A stretch of DNA of 64,000 bases from contig CAJQPY010000004.1 of the NCBI GenBank assembly GCA_905480335.1, positions 124,001-188,000 on the forward strand, given 5' to 3'. Origin of the DNA: an uncultured Ilumatobacter sp. Lineage in GTDB: Bacteria; Actinomycetota; Acidimicrobiia; Acidimicrobiales; Ilumatobacteraceae. A program made the position numbers and the translations under genes. The notes beneath the pieces are model-generated. The model was not told the origin of the DNA and ran no database searches. It saw only the letters and a program-made list of their open reading frames with translations. Of this stretch, positions 20,032 to 30,329 are shown in pieces (within the stretch, counting starts at the first letter, position 1; the number at the start of each line of letters is the position of its first letter).

Positions 20032-20990
20032 GTATCGGCGCCTTCGAGTCGGTAACCGGTGGCCTCGGCAAAGACGTCGTCGAGGCTTGGCTCATGTAGC
20101 TCAAGGTCACGAACGGTGACGCCGGACTCATCCAGTGCACGGACAACGCTTGACACGGCACTTGGCCCCTCGGTCAGGCCGACCCCAAGTGTCCCCTCAG
20201 GACTGGGTCGCAGGTCGCCGAACGCGGCCATCACCCGGGCGGCATGCTCGGTTGCAGATCCATCGATACTTACGAACAATGTCGGGCTCCCGACCTCAGC
20301 TTTGAGTTCGGTTGGCTGTCCTTTACGGACGATTACACCATTGTCGATGATCGCAATTCGCTCGGCGAGTTGATCGGCTTCCTCGAGGTACTGCGTCGTC
20401 AGCATCACCGTCGTTCCGTCGTTGTTGAGTCGCCGAATCTCCTCCCAAAGCGAGATTCGGCTCATCGGATCAAGCCCGGTGGTTGGTTCGTCAAGAAACA
20501 GAACGGTCGGCTCGTGAATCAAGGAGAGCGCAAGGTCGAGCCGCCGGCGCATGCCGCCTGAGTAGGTGCCGACCCGCCGGTCGCCGGCGGCGGTGAGACC
20601 CACCCGTTCGAGCAGTTCGCCTGCCTTGGTGTGATGCTGCGACTTTGGCAGCCCGTAGAGCACCGCCTGGAGATGGAGGAGTTCGCTCCCGGTCATCAAC
20701 GGATCTATAGCGGCGTCCTGTAAGGCAACGCCGATGTTGCGGCGTACGTCGTTTGCCTGCTCGACAACATCGAACCCGGCAACTCGCCCGGTGCCGCCGG
20801 TTGGGCGGAGCAAGGTGGTGAGCATGCGCACCGTTGTCGACTTGCCGGCTCCGTTGGGTCCGAGGAACCCGAAGATTTCGCCCGGCTGGATCTGGAGGTC
20901 AACCCCGTCGACCGCCTTAATCACGTCGTCGCCCGACCCGAAGTGACGCTGAAGGCCGATGGCTTCGATCGGCAAGGTAGTGGCAGGCAT
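20028..20990 (-). CDS. ABC transporter ATP-binding protein (DrrA/daunorubicin type)
   Basis: GPNGAGKST, TYSGGMRRRLDLALSL, LFLDEPTTGLDP, C-terminal DrrA-like domain. Confidence 0.95.
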   Translation of the reverse strand: MPATTLPIEAIGLQRHFGSGDDVIKAVDGVDLQIQPGEIFGFLGPNGAGKSTTVRMLTTLLRPTGGTGRVAGFDVVEQANDVRRNIGVALQDAAIDPLMTGSELLHLQAVLYGLPKSQHHTKAGELLERVGLTAAGDRRVGTYSGGMRRRLDLALSLIHEPTVLFLDEPTTGLDPMSRISLWEEIRRLNNDGTTVMLTTQYLEEADQLAERIAIIDNGVIVRKGQPTELKAEVGSPTLFVSIDGSATEHAARVMAAFGDLRPSPEGTLGVGLTEGPSAVSSVVRALDESGVTVRDLELHEPSLDDVFAEATGYRLEGADT

Positions 20991-21070
20991 CAGCACAGCG
21001 TGCCAAATACGTGGCCTGTTGTGGCGTTCCGAAGCTCCGACGCGCGTCACATGCGTGGGAGGGTGGTCAT

Positions 21071-21739
21071 ATGAGCGAGTTTTACGGGCCGGCCCAGCGT
21101 GCGTTGCAGGACGAGTTTGACACTCGGCGACTGGCCGACGCGCACCTGACGACGACCATTGCAGATGGAATCGACGACGACCGCACCGCATTCATCGAGT
21201 CGCGCAACTTCTTCTTTCTCTCAACGATCGGCGCCGACGGCTGGCCGACGGTGTCGTATAAGGGCGGGCCGGCTGGAGTCGTGCAAGTCGAGGACGAGAA
21301 CACGATCGTGTTCCCGAGCTACGACGGCAACGGGATGTTTCTGTCTATGGGCAACATCGATTCGGGTGGCGATTCAGGCGCAAAGATCGGATTGCTATTC
21401 ATCGACTTCGAGACGCCGAACCGGCTGAGACTCCACGTGACGGCCACTGTCCATCGTGACGATCCGGCGATGGAACGTTTCCCTGGTGCGGAGTTGATCG
21501 TGCGGGGCCGGGTCAACAGTACGTTTGCCAACTGTGCCCGCTACATACATCCACACCAGCGGTTGCGGTCGTCCGACTACGTACCCGATGGGCAGGGTGC
21601 CCAGCCGTATCCGGCGTGGAAGCGGATTGATCTCATCCAACCGTTCCTGCCGGAAAAGGATCAGGGTCTCGCGGCCGAGGCCGGTGGAGAGATCGGCGTT
21701 GACGAGTACGCCCGTCGCCTCGCCGGCGGCACTAGCTAA
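21071..21739 (+). CDS. Pyridoxamine 5'-phosphate oxidase-family (FMN-binding split-barrel) protein
   Basis: ESRNFFFLSTIGADGWPTVSYKGGPAGVV...FPSYDGNGMFLSMGNI...GLLFIDFE. Confidence 0.85.
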   Translation: MSEFYGPAQRALQDEFDTRRLADAHLTTTIADGIDDDRTAFIESRNFFFLSTIGADGWPTVSYKGGPAGVVQVEDENTIVFPSYDGNGMFLSMGNIDSGGDSGAKIGLLFIDFETPNRLRLHVTATVHRDDPAMERFPGAELIVRGRVNSTFANCARYIHPHQRLRSSDYVPDGQGAQPYPAWKRIDLIQPFLPEKDQGLAAEAGGEIGVDEYARRLAGGTS

Positions 21740-21748
21740 GGCGTGCCG

Positions 21749-22318
21749 TCAGGTACCGCAGAGCATCTGGCGGATCAGCGGCTCATAGTGCTCAAGCGGG
21801 TTGCTGACGTAGCTCGCGTTGAAGGCGGTTTGGTCGTACTCGCCACAGAATTCGACCGTGCGTTCGAAGTGCGGGCTGTTGCGGTACTTGTCGCGAGCGT
21901 TGGCGTCGAGACCAATGTAGTCCCAGAAATAGTATCCCTGGAACTCGCCGTGGTGTTTGACCATGAAGTAGTTCGCCTCGGAGACGAACGGTTTCACAAT
22001 CGCCGCTGCGATGTCGGGGTGGTTGTACGGGCTCAACGTGTCGCCGATGTCGTGGACGAGCGCGCAGAACACGTACTCGTCATCTTTGCCCGCTCTCTCG
22101 GCACGCGTTGCTGTTTGTAGGCTGTGCTCGAGACGGTTGACTGGAAAGCCGCCATGGTCTGACTCGAGGTCCCGAAGGAGTCCGATCACGCGGTCGGCGA
22201 CGCGGGACTGGGTGAGCTTTAACTGGGGGAGGATCATCGCCCAGTCCTCGGCGGTTGACTCCTCGAAGTTTGTGAAGCTGGCCCGCTTGGTCTGTGGCCC
22301 GGATGCCGTGTCGGTCAC
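21749..22318 (-). CDS. HD-domain protein resembling PhnZ/MIOX-type HD oxygenases
   Basis: NRLEHSLQTATRAERAG...ALVHDIGDTLSPYNHPD...MVKHHGEFQGYYF...FCGEYDQTAFNASY. Confidence 0.8.
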   Translation of the reverse strand: MTDTASGPQTKRASFTNFEESTAEDWAMILPQLKLTQSRVADRVIGLLRDLESDHGGFPVNRLEHSLQTATRAERAGKDDEYVFCALVHDIGDTLSPYNHPDIAAAIVKPFVSEANYFMVKHHGEFQGYYFWDYIGLDANARDKYRNSPHFERTVEFCGEYDQTAFNASYVSNPLEHYEPLIRQMLCGT

Positions 22319-22328
22319 TGTGAGGTCC

Positions 22329-24623
22329 TCACGGCTTGGCGGCTTGGATGGCCTGCCAGACACGTTCGCTGGTCGCTGGCATGTCGATATGGGTCACGCC
22401 GACATGGCTCAGCGCATCACACACTGCCGACTGAACCGCCGGAGTCGAGCCGATGGTGCCTGATTCGCCGATGCCCTTTGCGCCGAGCGGATTGACAAAG
22501 GTGGGGGTTTCCATGTGCACCACCTCAAAGCTGGGGAGTTCGGTCGCGGAGATCATGCCGTAGTCAGCGAGATTCGACGTGACCGGGTTGCCGTCTTCGT
22601 CGTAGCGGACCTCTTCAAGTAGTGCCTGCGCCGTCCCCTGAGCGATACCGCCGTGGATCTGGCCGTCGAGCAGGAGAGGGTTGAGGACGCGTCCGGCGTC
22701 GTCGACTGCGACTTGGCGGAGATGTTTGACCTGACCGGTGCCGGTATCGACCTCGACCACGGCGATGTGGGCGCCGAAGGGGAACGTTGCCATGTCAGCG
22801 ACGAACAACGTGTCGATGGTCAAATCGTCGCCCTGTTGCCTCGACGCGACGGCCAGTTCGGCCCAGCTTTTTGACACCGCAGGGGTGCCAGCAACATGGA
22901 ATGCGGCACTGTCCTTGTCCAGCACGATGTCGGCTTCGTCGGCCTCGAACATCTGGGCGGCGAGCTGCTTGGCTTTCTCTACCAGTTCGATAGCACCTTG
23001 GTGAACTGCGGCTCCACCTTGCTGGAGCGAACGTGAACCCATCGTGCCGCCTCCGGTGGGCACGAGATCGGTGTCACCCCAGATGAGGGTGATTTTGTCC
23101 ATTGGAATTCCGGTTTCGTCGTGGGCGAGCATCGCCCACGCGGTCTCGTGACCCTGGCCGTGCGGCGAGGTCCCGGTGTACACGGTGGCGGTGCCGTCGT
23201 CGTTGACCTCGAGTTTGGCTGCCTCCTGTTTCGGGTCGACGCCGCCTGTGATCTCGACGTAGACGCTCACGCCGATTCCGAGTTGCTTGTCTGCACCCGA
23301 CTCGCGGCGAGCCTGCTGCTCGGCTCGCAGCTCGGTGTAGCCCGCCGTATCGAGGGCCTTGTCGAGCGCGACTTCGAAGTCGCCGACGTCGTAGGCCTGG
23401 CCGATAGCTGTTGTGTGTGGTTCGAGGAACTTGGCGATCAGGTTCTGGCGGCGAACGTCTGCCGGATCCTTGCCGATCTCAAGCGCGAACAGGTCCATTG
23501 CCCGCTCAATTGCCGCCGTTGCTTCGGGACGGCCAGCGCCGCGGTACGCCGTGGTGGGCGTGGTGTTGGTGACCACTGAGGTTGTGCGGACTTCCATGTT
23601 CGCAATGTCGTAAACACCTGATGCCATCGGCCTAGTCATGAACGGGGCGAGGATTGAGCCCATGCCGACGAATGAGCCGGCGTCCTGGATCGCGTGCAAC
23701 TGGTAGTGGGTGACCTTGCCGTCACGCGTGCCGCCCATCGTGACGTATTGCAGCTGGGCGCGTCCGTGGCCGAGACTCATCATCGACTCGCTGCGCGTCT
23801 CGCGCCACCGCACCGGCCGACCGAGCTCCTTGGCTAGCGGTCCGAGGAGCAGTTCCTCGGCGTAGGTATCGATCTTTGCGCCGAAGCCACCACCGACGTC
23901 GGGGGTGATCAGGTGGATTGCGTCAGCGTCACCGCCATTGGCAGCGGTGAAGGCATCCTTTGCGCCCTGGGCCCCTTGGCTGGAGATCCATTGGACGAGG
24001 CGGCCACCGTCCCAGGAAGCGGCCGAGGCGCGCACTTCGAGGGGGCACGGGGCGACGCGCTGGTTCAGGAAACGGCCCGTGATCGTGACCTCGCAATCGG
24101 CGAAGAACTCATCGGCCGGGCTGTTCTCGGGGAGGCCGAGCGCTGTCGTATCGAATACGGCGTTGCTACCTGCTGCCTCGTAGATCAGCGTCTCTGACGC
24201 AAGTGATTCTTCGAGATCGATGAGCGCGGGAAGGAACTCGTAATCGATGAAAATCATTTCGGCTGCGTCGGTTGCCTGTTGTTGCGTCTCAGCGACAACG
24301 ACGGCGACCGGCTCACCCACGTGGCGAACCTTGTCGCTGGCGAGAAGCGTGCGCGCCGAGCCGGGGTTGAACGGCGAGGCGACTGGTTCGAGGCCGAGCG
24401 ATTCGGCGGTGTGAACTGCTAAAACGCCGGGCATTGCGAGCGCCGCCTCAACGTCGATCGACTCGATTGTGCCGTGAGCAACGGCCGATCGTACGTACAC
24501 CGCTTGAGCAGCGTGAGCGAGGCGTGGGTCGTCGACATCGTCGGCGTAGACCCCGCCCGACGTCAAGAACTTTGGATCTTCCTTACGCTGGACCCGAGTG
24601 CCCAGAATGCTGCCACCAGCCAC
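22329..24623 (-). CDS. Second form-II CoxL / xanthine dehydrogenase-family large subunit
   Basis: LGTRVQRKEDPKFLTSGGVYADDV, VGGGFGAKIDTYAEELL, AYRGAGRPEATAAIERAMD. Confidence 0.92.
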   Translation of the reverse strand: MAGGSILGTRVQRKEDPKFLTSGGVYADDVDDPRLAHAAQAVYVRSAVAHGTIESIDVEAALAMPGVLAVHTAESLGLEPVASPFNPGSARTLLASDKVRHVGEPVAVVVAETQQQATDAAEMIFIDYEFLPALIDLEESLASETLIYEAAGSNAVFDTTALGLPENSPADEFFADCEVTITGRFLNQRVAPCPLEVRASAASWDGGRLVQWISSQGAQGAKDAFTAANGGDADAIHLITPDVGGGFGAKIDTYAEELLLGPLAKELGRPVRWRETRSESMMSLGHGRAQLQYVTMGGTRDGKVTHYQLHAIQDAGSFVGMGSILAPFMTRPMASGVYDIANMEVRTTSVVTNTTPTTAYRGAGRPEATAAIERAMDLFALEIGKDPADVRRQNLIAKFLEPHTTAIGQAYDVGDFEVALDKALDTAGYTELRAEQQARRESGADKQLGIGVSVYVEITGGVDPKQEAAKLEVNDDGTATVYTGTSPHGQGHETAWAMLAHDETGIPMDKITLIWGDTDLVPTGGGTMGSRSLQQGGAAVHQGAIELVEKAKQLAAQMFEADEADIVLDKDSAAFHVAGTPAVSKSWAELAVASRQQGDDLTIDTLFVADMATFPFGAHIAVVEVDTGTGQVKHLRQVAVDDAGRVLNPLLLDGQIHGGIAQGTAQALLEEVRYDEDGNPVTSNLADYGMISATELPSFEVVHMETPTFVNPLGAKGIGESGTIGSTPAVQSAVCDALSHVGVTHIDMPATSERVWQAIQAAKP

Positions 24624-25441
24624 GTGTACCCCTTGTATGCGTCTCGAAGCGAACCCGGTCTGGCTCGCCACCACACAAGGTAGCCGCAGCGGCGATGGCG
24701 TGCCGTAGCCAGGCAGGTGATCGTCTGGTACCCGGCGGCCAGGCGCTTGCTGAGCGGGTTGGGGAGTGACCGGGAATACGGTGATCCACCGAGGGGGAGC
24801 GCGCTGAAACGACGGGTGCTGGACTTGAGTTATGGACGCCACCACTCGTCGGGCCCAGACAGTTGTGGAGGCTGGGCTCGGGATGCGCTCGCCAAGATGA
24901 TGGGCTTGTCATGCTGGTTCCATCCGAGCAGGTGGTAAGCCCCGCACTAGACAGTTGCCATGCGGCTCCGTTCGACGGCGTAGGTGCAGTACAACGACCG
25001 CGAAGCAAGCCGTTGAGCAGGAGGGGGCAGCGAGCGTCGCGCAGTGGACCACGGACGGGTCTCCTGACTCTTCTCTTCGCCAACAATGACGTCAACGAGC
25101 TGCGCGCGAAAACGACGGCCTTTACGAAACGCGCGCCAGCCGAGTCACTGGCTTCGACGGGCCGCAGTCGGACACGTTCCGAGGTCATTTCGAGACGCCG
25201 AGCATGCCGCTCCGCTCCCGAAGCTTGCGCGCAGAGGTCGCAGTGAACGCTTGAGCGTTGGCCCCGCTCGTGCTGAGCCCGCCCAGGTCGTTGTGTCCGT
25301 CCGGCGCGCAACTCTCGCACCAGGTGGGTGATCGCGTCCCTTGCCTTGCCGTCGCCTCGGCGTCAATGAAACCAATCGTGCGCCGAGTCACCCCACCGAA
25401 GCCGAAAGATCGCCAGGCAATTGACTGATCGGTTGCTGCGA

Positions 25442-27004
25442 CTAATGGTTGCTGACCTCGCCGGAGGTGCGGCCGTGAAGATCAGCGGCGAAGCGGTTGA
25501 GTCCAACGATTTCAGCGTCGATGCCGCGTTCGGCGAACTTCGCGACGACTGCGTCGAGAGCGACGACTGCACTCGTGTCCCAGACGTGGGCGTCGGTCAG
25601 GTCAATCTCAACGTTCTTGACCCTCACGGCGTCGTAGTCAAAGGAATGGACAAGATCGTTCGTCGAGGCGAAGAACAGCTGCCCAGTAACGGCATAGATC
25701 CGTTCATGGTTGTCGGGGTCGACGACGCTGGTGACGTTGACGAGGTGCGACACGTGGCGGACAAAGAAGATCGCCGACAGCAGTACCCCGGCGGCGACGC
25801 CGTACGCAAGGTTGTGCGTGAGCACAACGATCGCAACAGTCGCGACCATCACCGCTGTTTCGGTCTTCGGCATCCGCTTCAGAGTGCCGGGGGCGACGCT
25901 CTTCCAGTTAAAGGTGCCGATCGCAACCATGATCATCACGGCGACGAGTGCAGCCATCGGGATCTGAGCGACGATGCCGCCGAGCACGAGAATTAGAATT
26001 AGCAGAAAGACGCCAGAGACCAGCGTCGAAAGTCGGGTCCTGCCGCCGGACCGGTGGTTGATCATCGACTGGCCGATCATTGCGCAGCCGGCCATACCGC
26101 CGAGGAAGCCGGTGGCGATGTTGGCGATGCCCTGACCGCGCGACTCCAGATTCTTGTCGGAGTCGGAGTCGGTCATGTCGTCGAGCAGTTGCGCGGTGAG
26201 TAGCGACTCGAGCAGGCCGACGAACGCAAGCGTGAGCGAGAACGGGAGGATGATCCTGAGTGTCTCGAACGTAAACGGCACATCAGGCAGCGCGAAGAAT
26301 GGCAGCGTGTCGGGCAGTTCGCCCATGTCACCGACAGTCGGCAGTTCCCACCCCATCGTGATCGCTGCAGTGGCCAACAGAACGATCGCCACTAGCGGTG
26401 ACGGGATGGCGTTTGCGAGCGTGCCAGGAACGCGAGGCAGCCCGTAGATGATCAGGAGGCCGACGGCAATGAAAGCGAGGTTCAGCACCAACTCGTTGTT
26501 GCGCACCGCGGCCGGCGCGTCGGACAACAAGATGAGTGGCACCTGGGCAAGGAAAATCAGGATTGCCAGGGCGTTGACGAAACCAAGCATCACGGTGCGA
26601 GGGACAAAGCGCATCAGTGCACCCACACCGAGCGCGCCGAATGCCATCTGAAGTACGCCAGCCAGGATCGTGGCGGCGAAGAGATAGCCGATGCCGTAGT
26701 CCCTCACGAGGGGCACGACGACGAGCGCCATCGCGCCGGTGGCTGCTGAGATCATTCCCATCCGGCCGCCGGTCATCGAGATAATGATCGCGATCGAGAA
26801 CGAGGCGTACAGGCCCACCTTGGGATCGACGCCCGCAATGATTGAAAACGAGATCGCCTCAGGGATCAGCGCGAGAGCAACGACGAGTCCCGACATGACG
26901 TCGGCCCTCGGGTTCGAGAACCACGCCGTCTTAAGGTTGCGGACGTTCGCAGCGCTTAGCCCGTTGTCGGCGCGCTCGGGCAGGACGGTCTCGGTTGCTG
27001 ACAT
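25442..27004 (-). CDS. SulP-family anion/sulfate permease with C-terminal STAS domain
   Basis: [50 protein letters not shown] domain [20 protein letters not shown]. Confidence 0.95.
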   Translation of the reverse strand: MSATETVLPERADNGLSAANVRNLKTAWFSNPRADVMSGLVVALALIPEAISFSIIAGVDPKVGLYASFSIAIIISMTGGRMGMISAATGAMALVVVPLVRDYGIGYLFAATILAGVLQMAFGALGVGALMRFVPRTVMLGFVNALAILIFLAQVPLILLSDAPAAVRNNELVLNLAFIAVGLLIIYGLPRVPGTLANAIPSPLVAIVLLATAAITMGWELPTVGDMGELPDTLPFFALPDVPFTFETLRIILPFSLTLAFVGLLESLLTAQLLDDMTDSDSDKNLESRGQGIANIATGFLGGMAGCAMIGQSMINHRSGGRTRLSTLVSGVFLLILILVLGGIVAQIPMAALVAVMIMVAIGTFNWKSVAPGTLKRMPKTETAVMVATVAIVVLTHNLAYGVAAGVLLSAIFFVRHVSHLVNVTSVVDPDNHERIYAVTGQLFFASTNDLVHSFDYDAVRVKNVEIDLTDAHVWDTSAVVALDAVVAKFAERGIDAEIVGLNRFAADLHGRTSGEVSNH

Positions 27005-27103
27005 GGGACTCCACCAGTCTTAGGTCTCGGACGTTCCGGACCCTGTTGGGCCACGCACCGCAGCGCCGAAAGAAGGGGCGCCTCTGCCACCAGTCTTGGC
27101 AGC
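27005..27103 (-). promoter_or_regulatory. Candidate structured 5' leader of sulP
   Basis: TACCGT -10-like box (27115-27110, minus) precedes CTGCCA..TGGCAG, GGCGCC..GGCGCT and GGTCCGGA-ACG-TCCGaGACC hairpins and two copies of AAGACTGGTGG. Confidence 0.45.
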
Positions 27104-27187
27104 GAGATTACGGTACGTGAATCGGCCGCCCGTTGCGCGTCATGTCGCACACGTCACGTCCGGGCTCCGATGGGCGCGCAGTGGGCG

Positions 27188-29131
27188 TCAGGCGTCGTAG
27201 ATGGAGGCGACGAGGCCGTCGACGTCGAGTCCGTAGCGGGCGTGGATGTTGTTCGACTCAGGATCATGCGGCAGGAACTTCGTGGGGAGACCCAGCGGGC
27301 TGACCGGAACCGACCCGTCGATCTCGCAAACTTCAGTTGCTACGGCCATTCCGATTCCGCCATCACGAATGCCGTCCTCGATTGTGATCACGTGCCGGTG
27401 GGCGGCAGCGTCGGCGATCATCTTTGGGTCGAGCGGAGCGCAGCATCGAGCGTCCCAGACTGTGACCTCGACTCCGGCGTCGGCGAGTTGGGCTGCGGCT
27501 TTTTCGGCTGTCTCGAGCATCCTGCCGATTGCAATCACGCACACGGCTGAATTGCGATCAGATGCGGCAACAACTTTGCGACCCTGCAGGCCAGTGCCGA
27601 CCTCGTGCTCTGACACCTGCCGGGCCGCCCCCCGCGGGTAACGAATCGCTACGGGACCGTCGTCGCAGAGAGATGTAGCGTCGTGTAGCATTTGCGCCAG
27701 TTCTTGAGCGCTCGATGGTGCGAGCAGCCGCATTCCCGGTACTTTCGAGAGTAAGGCCATGTCGTAAACGCCGTGATGGCTGGCACCATCGGGACCGGTC
27801 ACTCCGGCCCGGTCGAGGCAGAAGATCACGGGCAGGCGATGCATCGCCACGTCATAGACGACTTGGTCCCAGGCGCGATTGAGGAACGTGGAGTAGATAG
27901 CGACTACGGGACGGAGACCGCCCATTGCCATGCCGGCTGCGCTGGTGACGGCATGCTGCTCGGCGATGCCGACGTCGAAGAAGCGATCGGGAAAGCGCGC
28001 TTCGAAGGGAAGGAGTCCAGTCGGTCCTGGCATTGCCGCCGTAATCGCCACCAGTCGTGAGTCATTCTCGGCTTCCTTAACGATCGACTCGGAGAACGCC
28101 TGGGTGTAGCCCGTTGACACTGCTTTCGGCGGGCCGACCAATGGGTCGAACGTCGGTGCATCGTGCAGGTTTTTCTCGTCGTCGTCCTCGGCAGGGGAGT
28201 AGCCACGCCCCTTCTGGGTGAGAACGTGAACGACGATGGCTCCCTCGGTCGACAGCTCAATCGCGTTTTGGAAGGCATGCTCCATCTGCTCGACGTCATG
28301 GCCGTCGAACGGACCGATGTAACGAGTGCCGAGCGCCTCGAAGAACGACGGAGGTTGCAGGAATTCACGGACGCCGGCCTTGAACGCATCCATCGCCGAG
28401 CCCGCTTGGTTGCCGACGAGGGGCAGTCCGTGCAGGAATTCCTCGAGTCGACGCTGACGGCGGACGTACACAGGATTCTGGCGGATGTCAGTGAGCGCGT
28501 GCGATAGGCGCCCAGTCACGCGGTCGGGGATCGACGGATGGTTGGCCTGCTCGTCGAAGCCCTGCGAGTTCGCCGACAGATTCGAGATTGTCGGCGCGTA
28601 TGACCGACCGTTGTCGTTGAGAACAACGATCACGCCGCGTTGGTGGTGGCCCATGTTGTTCAGGGCCTCGTATGACATCCCGCCTGTCATAGCCCCGTCA
28701 CCGACGACGGCGACGATGTGCCGCTGATTGTTCGTGCCGAGGTCCCGAGCCGAGGCTAAACCGTCGGCGTACGCCAACACAGTCGATGCGTGGCTGTTTT
28801 CGATCAGATCGTGGGGCGATTCTTCACGGCTCGGGTAGCCCGACATGCCACCGGCCTGGCGGAGTGTTTCGAAGCCGGCCTGGCGTCCGGTAACGACTTT
28901 ATGGACGTACGCCTGATGACCCGTGTCCCATAAAATGGCGTCATTCGGCGACTCGAAGACACGATGCAAGGCGAGTGTCAGTTCGACGGCGCCGAGGTTC
29001 GAGCCGAGGTGGCCGCCGACTTCGGATACCGCAGAGACGATGAAGTCCCGGATCTCGTCGGCCAGATCACGAAGCTGGTCGTAGTCGAGCCCTCTAAGGT
29101 CACCCGGCTCTCGGATCCGCTCGAGGTACAT
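27188..29131 (-). CDS. dxs: 1-deoxy-D-xylulose-5-phosphate synthase
   Basis: GDGAMTGGMSYEALNNMGH, TPIDxx-like TKL motifs, HGVYDMALLSKVPGM, AIRYPRG. Confidence 0.97.
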   Translation of the reverse strand: MYLERIREPGDLRGLDYDQLRDLADEIRDFIVSAVSEVGGHLGSNLGAVELTLALHRVFESPNDAILWDTGHQAYVHKVVTGRQAGFETLRQAGGMSGYPSREESPHDLIENSHASTVLAYADGLASARDLGTNNQRHIVAVVGDGAMTGGMSYEALNNMGHHQRGVIVVLNDNGRSYAPTISNLSANSQGFDEQANHPSIPDRVTGRLSHALTDIRQNPVYVRRQRRLEEFLHGLPLVGNQAGSAMDAFKAGVREFLQPPSFFEALGTRYIGPFDGHDVEQMEHAFQNAIELSTEGAIVVHVLTQKGRGYSPAEDDDEKNLHDAPTFDPLVGPPKAVSTGYTQAFSESIVKEAENDSRLVAITAAMPGPTGLLPFEARFPDRFFDVGIAEQHAVTSAAGMAMGGLRPVVAIYSTFLNRAWDQVVYDVAMHRLPVIFCLDRAGVTGPDGASHHGVYDMALLSKVPGMRLLAPSSAQELAQMLHDATSLCDDGPVAIRYPRGAARQVSEHEVGTGLQGRKVVAASDRNSAVCVIAIGRMLETAEKAAAQLADAGVEVTVWDARCCAPLDPKMIADAAAHRHVITIEDGIRDGGIGMAVATEVCEIDGSVPVSPLGLPTKFLPHDPESNNIHARYGLDVDGLVASIYDA

Positions 29132-29157
29132 GCGGCTTCTACGCTATCCCGAACCGA

Positions 29158-29892
29158 TCAGCGTCGGTAGATAGAAACATGGTGATCGGCATCTTCAGTG
29201 AACGGCGCGCCAGCCATGTCGGCAAAGCGCTCCGCAAGTTCGAATCCGGCGGTGTCGGCCATCGCATCGAGTTCGGCCGGCGGCGCCCATCTGATCGACC
29301 ACGGCCGCAGACGAATGCCCCCTGCCTCGGTCAATTCCACGAATTGGCCCGATGTGCGCTGCTCTGTTGGTCGATGATCCGAAACCGACAAGACCACGCG
29401 ATCCGCAGTCATCGATCGAATGCTCACATCGCCACCAGCAGGTGCGCCCGGGTCCGGAACGATGGCTTCGACCACGAATGTGCCGCCTGGGCGAAGTCGC
29501 TCGGCCACTGACCTGAAGCATTGTTGCTGGTCGACCGCATCTAGGAGGTTGAAGAGCGTGTTGTATGCAATGAGGCAGGCGTCGAACGGGCCGTCAGGCA
29601 GATCGTGAACCATGTCCCCGCAAAGGATAGTGACGTGCTCGCCCCCGGACTGACTGGCGATCCGGGCAAGCATTGCGGCGCTCGAATCGATGCCTACAAC
29701 GTCCAGCCCGGCGGCTGCCATCGGGACAGCCAGTCGCCCAGTGCCAGCACCTAGTTCGAGCACCCGTCCGCCCGGGCCGGCAAGTGCGACCATGCGCACC
29801 ACCGTCGCTGTCACGTCTGTTACATCGGCGTACCACTCGTCGTAGACGTCGGCGAAGCCGTCGCCGTAGCTCGTGGATTCGTAGCCGCGCAC
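29158..29892 (-). CDS. SAM-dependent class I methyltransferase
   Basis: VLELGAGTGRLAVPMAAAGLDVVGIDSSAAML; GTG start behind a TAGCCT box. Confidence 0.92.
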   Translation of the reverse strand: MRGYESTSYGDGFADVYDEWYADVTDVTATVVRMVALAGPGGRVLELGAGTGRLAVPMAAAGLDVVGIDSSAAMLARIASQSGGEHVTILCGDMVHDLPDGPFDACLIAYNTLFNLLDAVDQQQCFRSVAERLRPGGTFVVEAIVPDPGAPAGGDVSIRSMTADRVVLSVSDHRPTEQRTSGQFVELTEAGGIRLRPWSIRWAPPAELDAMADTAGFELAERFADMAGAPFTEDADHHVSIYRR

Positions 29893-30086
29893 GACCGTCA
29901 GGCTACCTATGCACAGGAGCTAGGTGCTTACGGCGTACGAGGGCGGCCGGGGGCCTCGCAGGCCTCCTTGAAGAGTGCTCCAGTAAGCGGCCCGCGGATC
30001 GTGGCAGTCACTGATTGCGGACCGCGTGCATCTGACGGGATGATCGTCAGTCGCCGGTGGGCGCAACATCGACTGAAAACGGCAAA

Positions 30087-30113
30087 CGCCGCCGACCGGA
30101 TTGGTCGGCGGCG
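30087..30113 (-). terminator. Intrinsic terminator of csp
   Basis: Perfect 11-bp stem CGCCGCCGACC-ggatt-GGTCGGCGGCG, then TTTGCCGTTTTC on the minus strand, 19 nt past the csp stop. Confidence 0.85.
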
Positions 30114-30131
30114 CTCAACGGATCTCTAGAA

Positions 30132-30329
30132 TCAGAGTGCTCGGACGTTCTGGGCTTCGTCGCCCTTGCGGCCCTGGCCGATGTCGAATTCGACACTCTG
30201 ACCCTCGTCGAGTGACTTGTAGCCATCTCCAGCGATGTTGGAGTGATGGACGAAAACGTCATCTCCACCCTCGCGTGAGATAAAGCCGAAGCCTTTTTCG
30301 TTGTTGAAGAACTTGACTGTGCCTTGCAT
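30132..30329 (-). CDS. Cold-shock domain protein
   Basis: [35 protein letters not shown]1/RNP2 motifs. Confidence 0.97.
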   Translation of the reverse strand: MQGTVKFFNNEKGFGFISREGGDDVFVHHSNIAGDGYKSLDEGQSVEFDIGQGRKGDEAQNVRAL

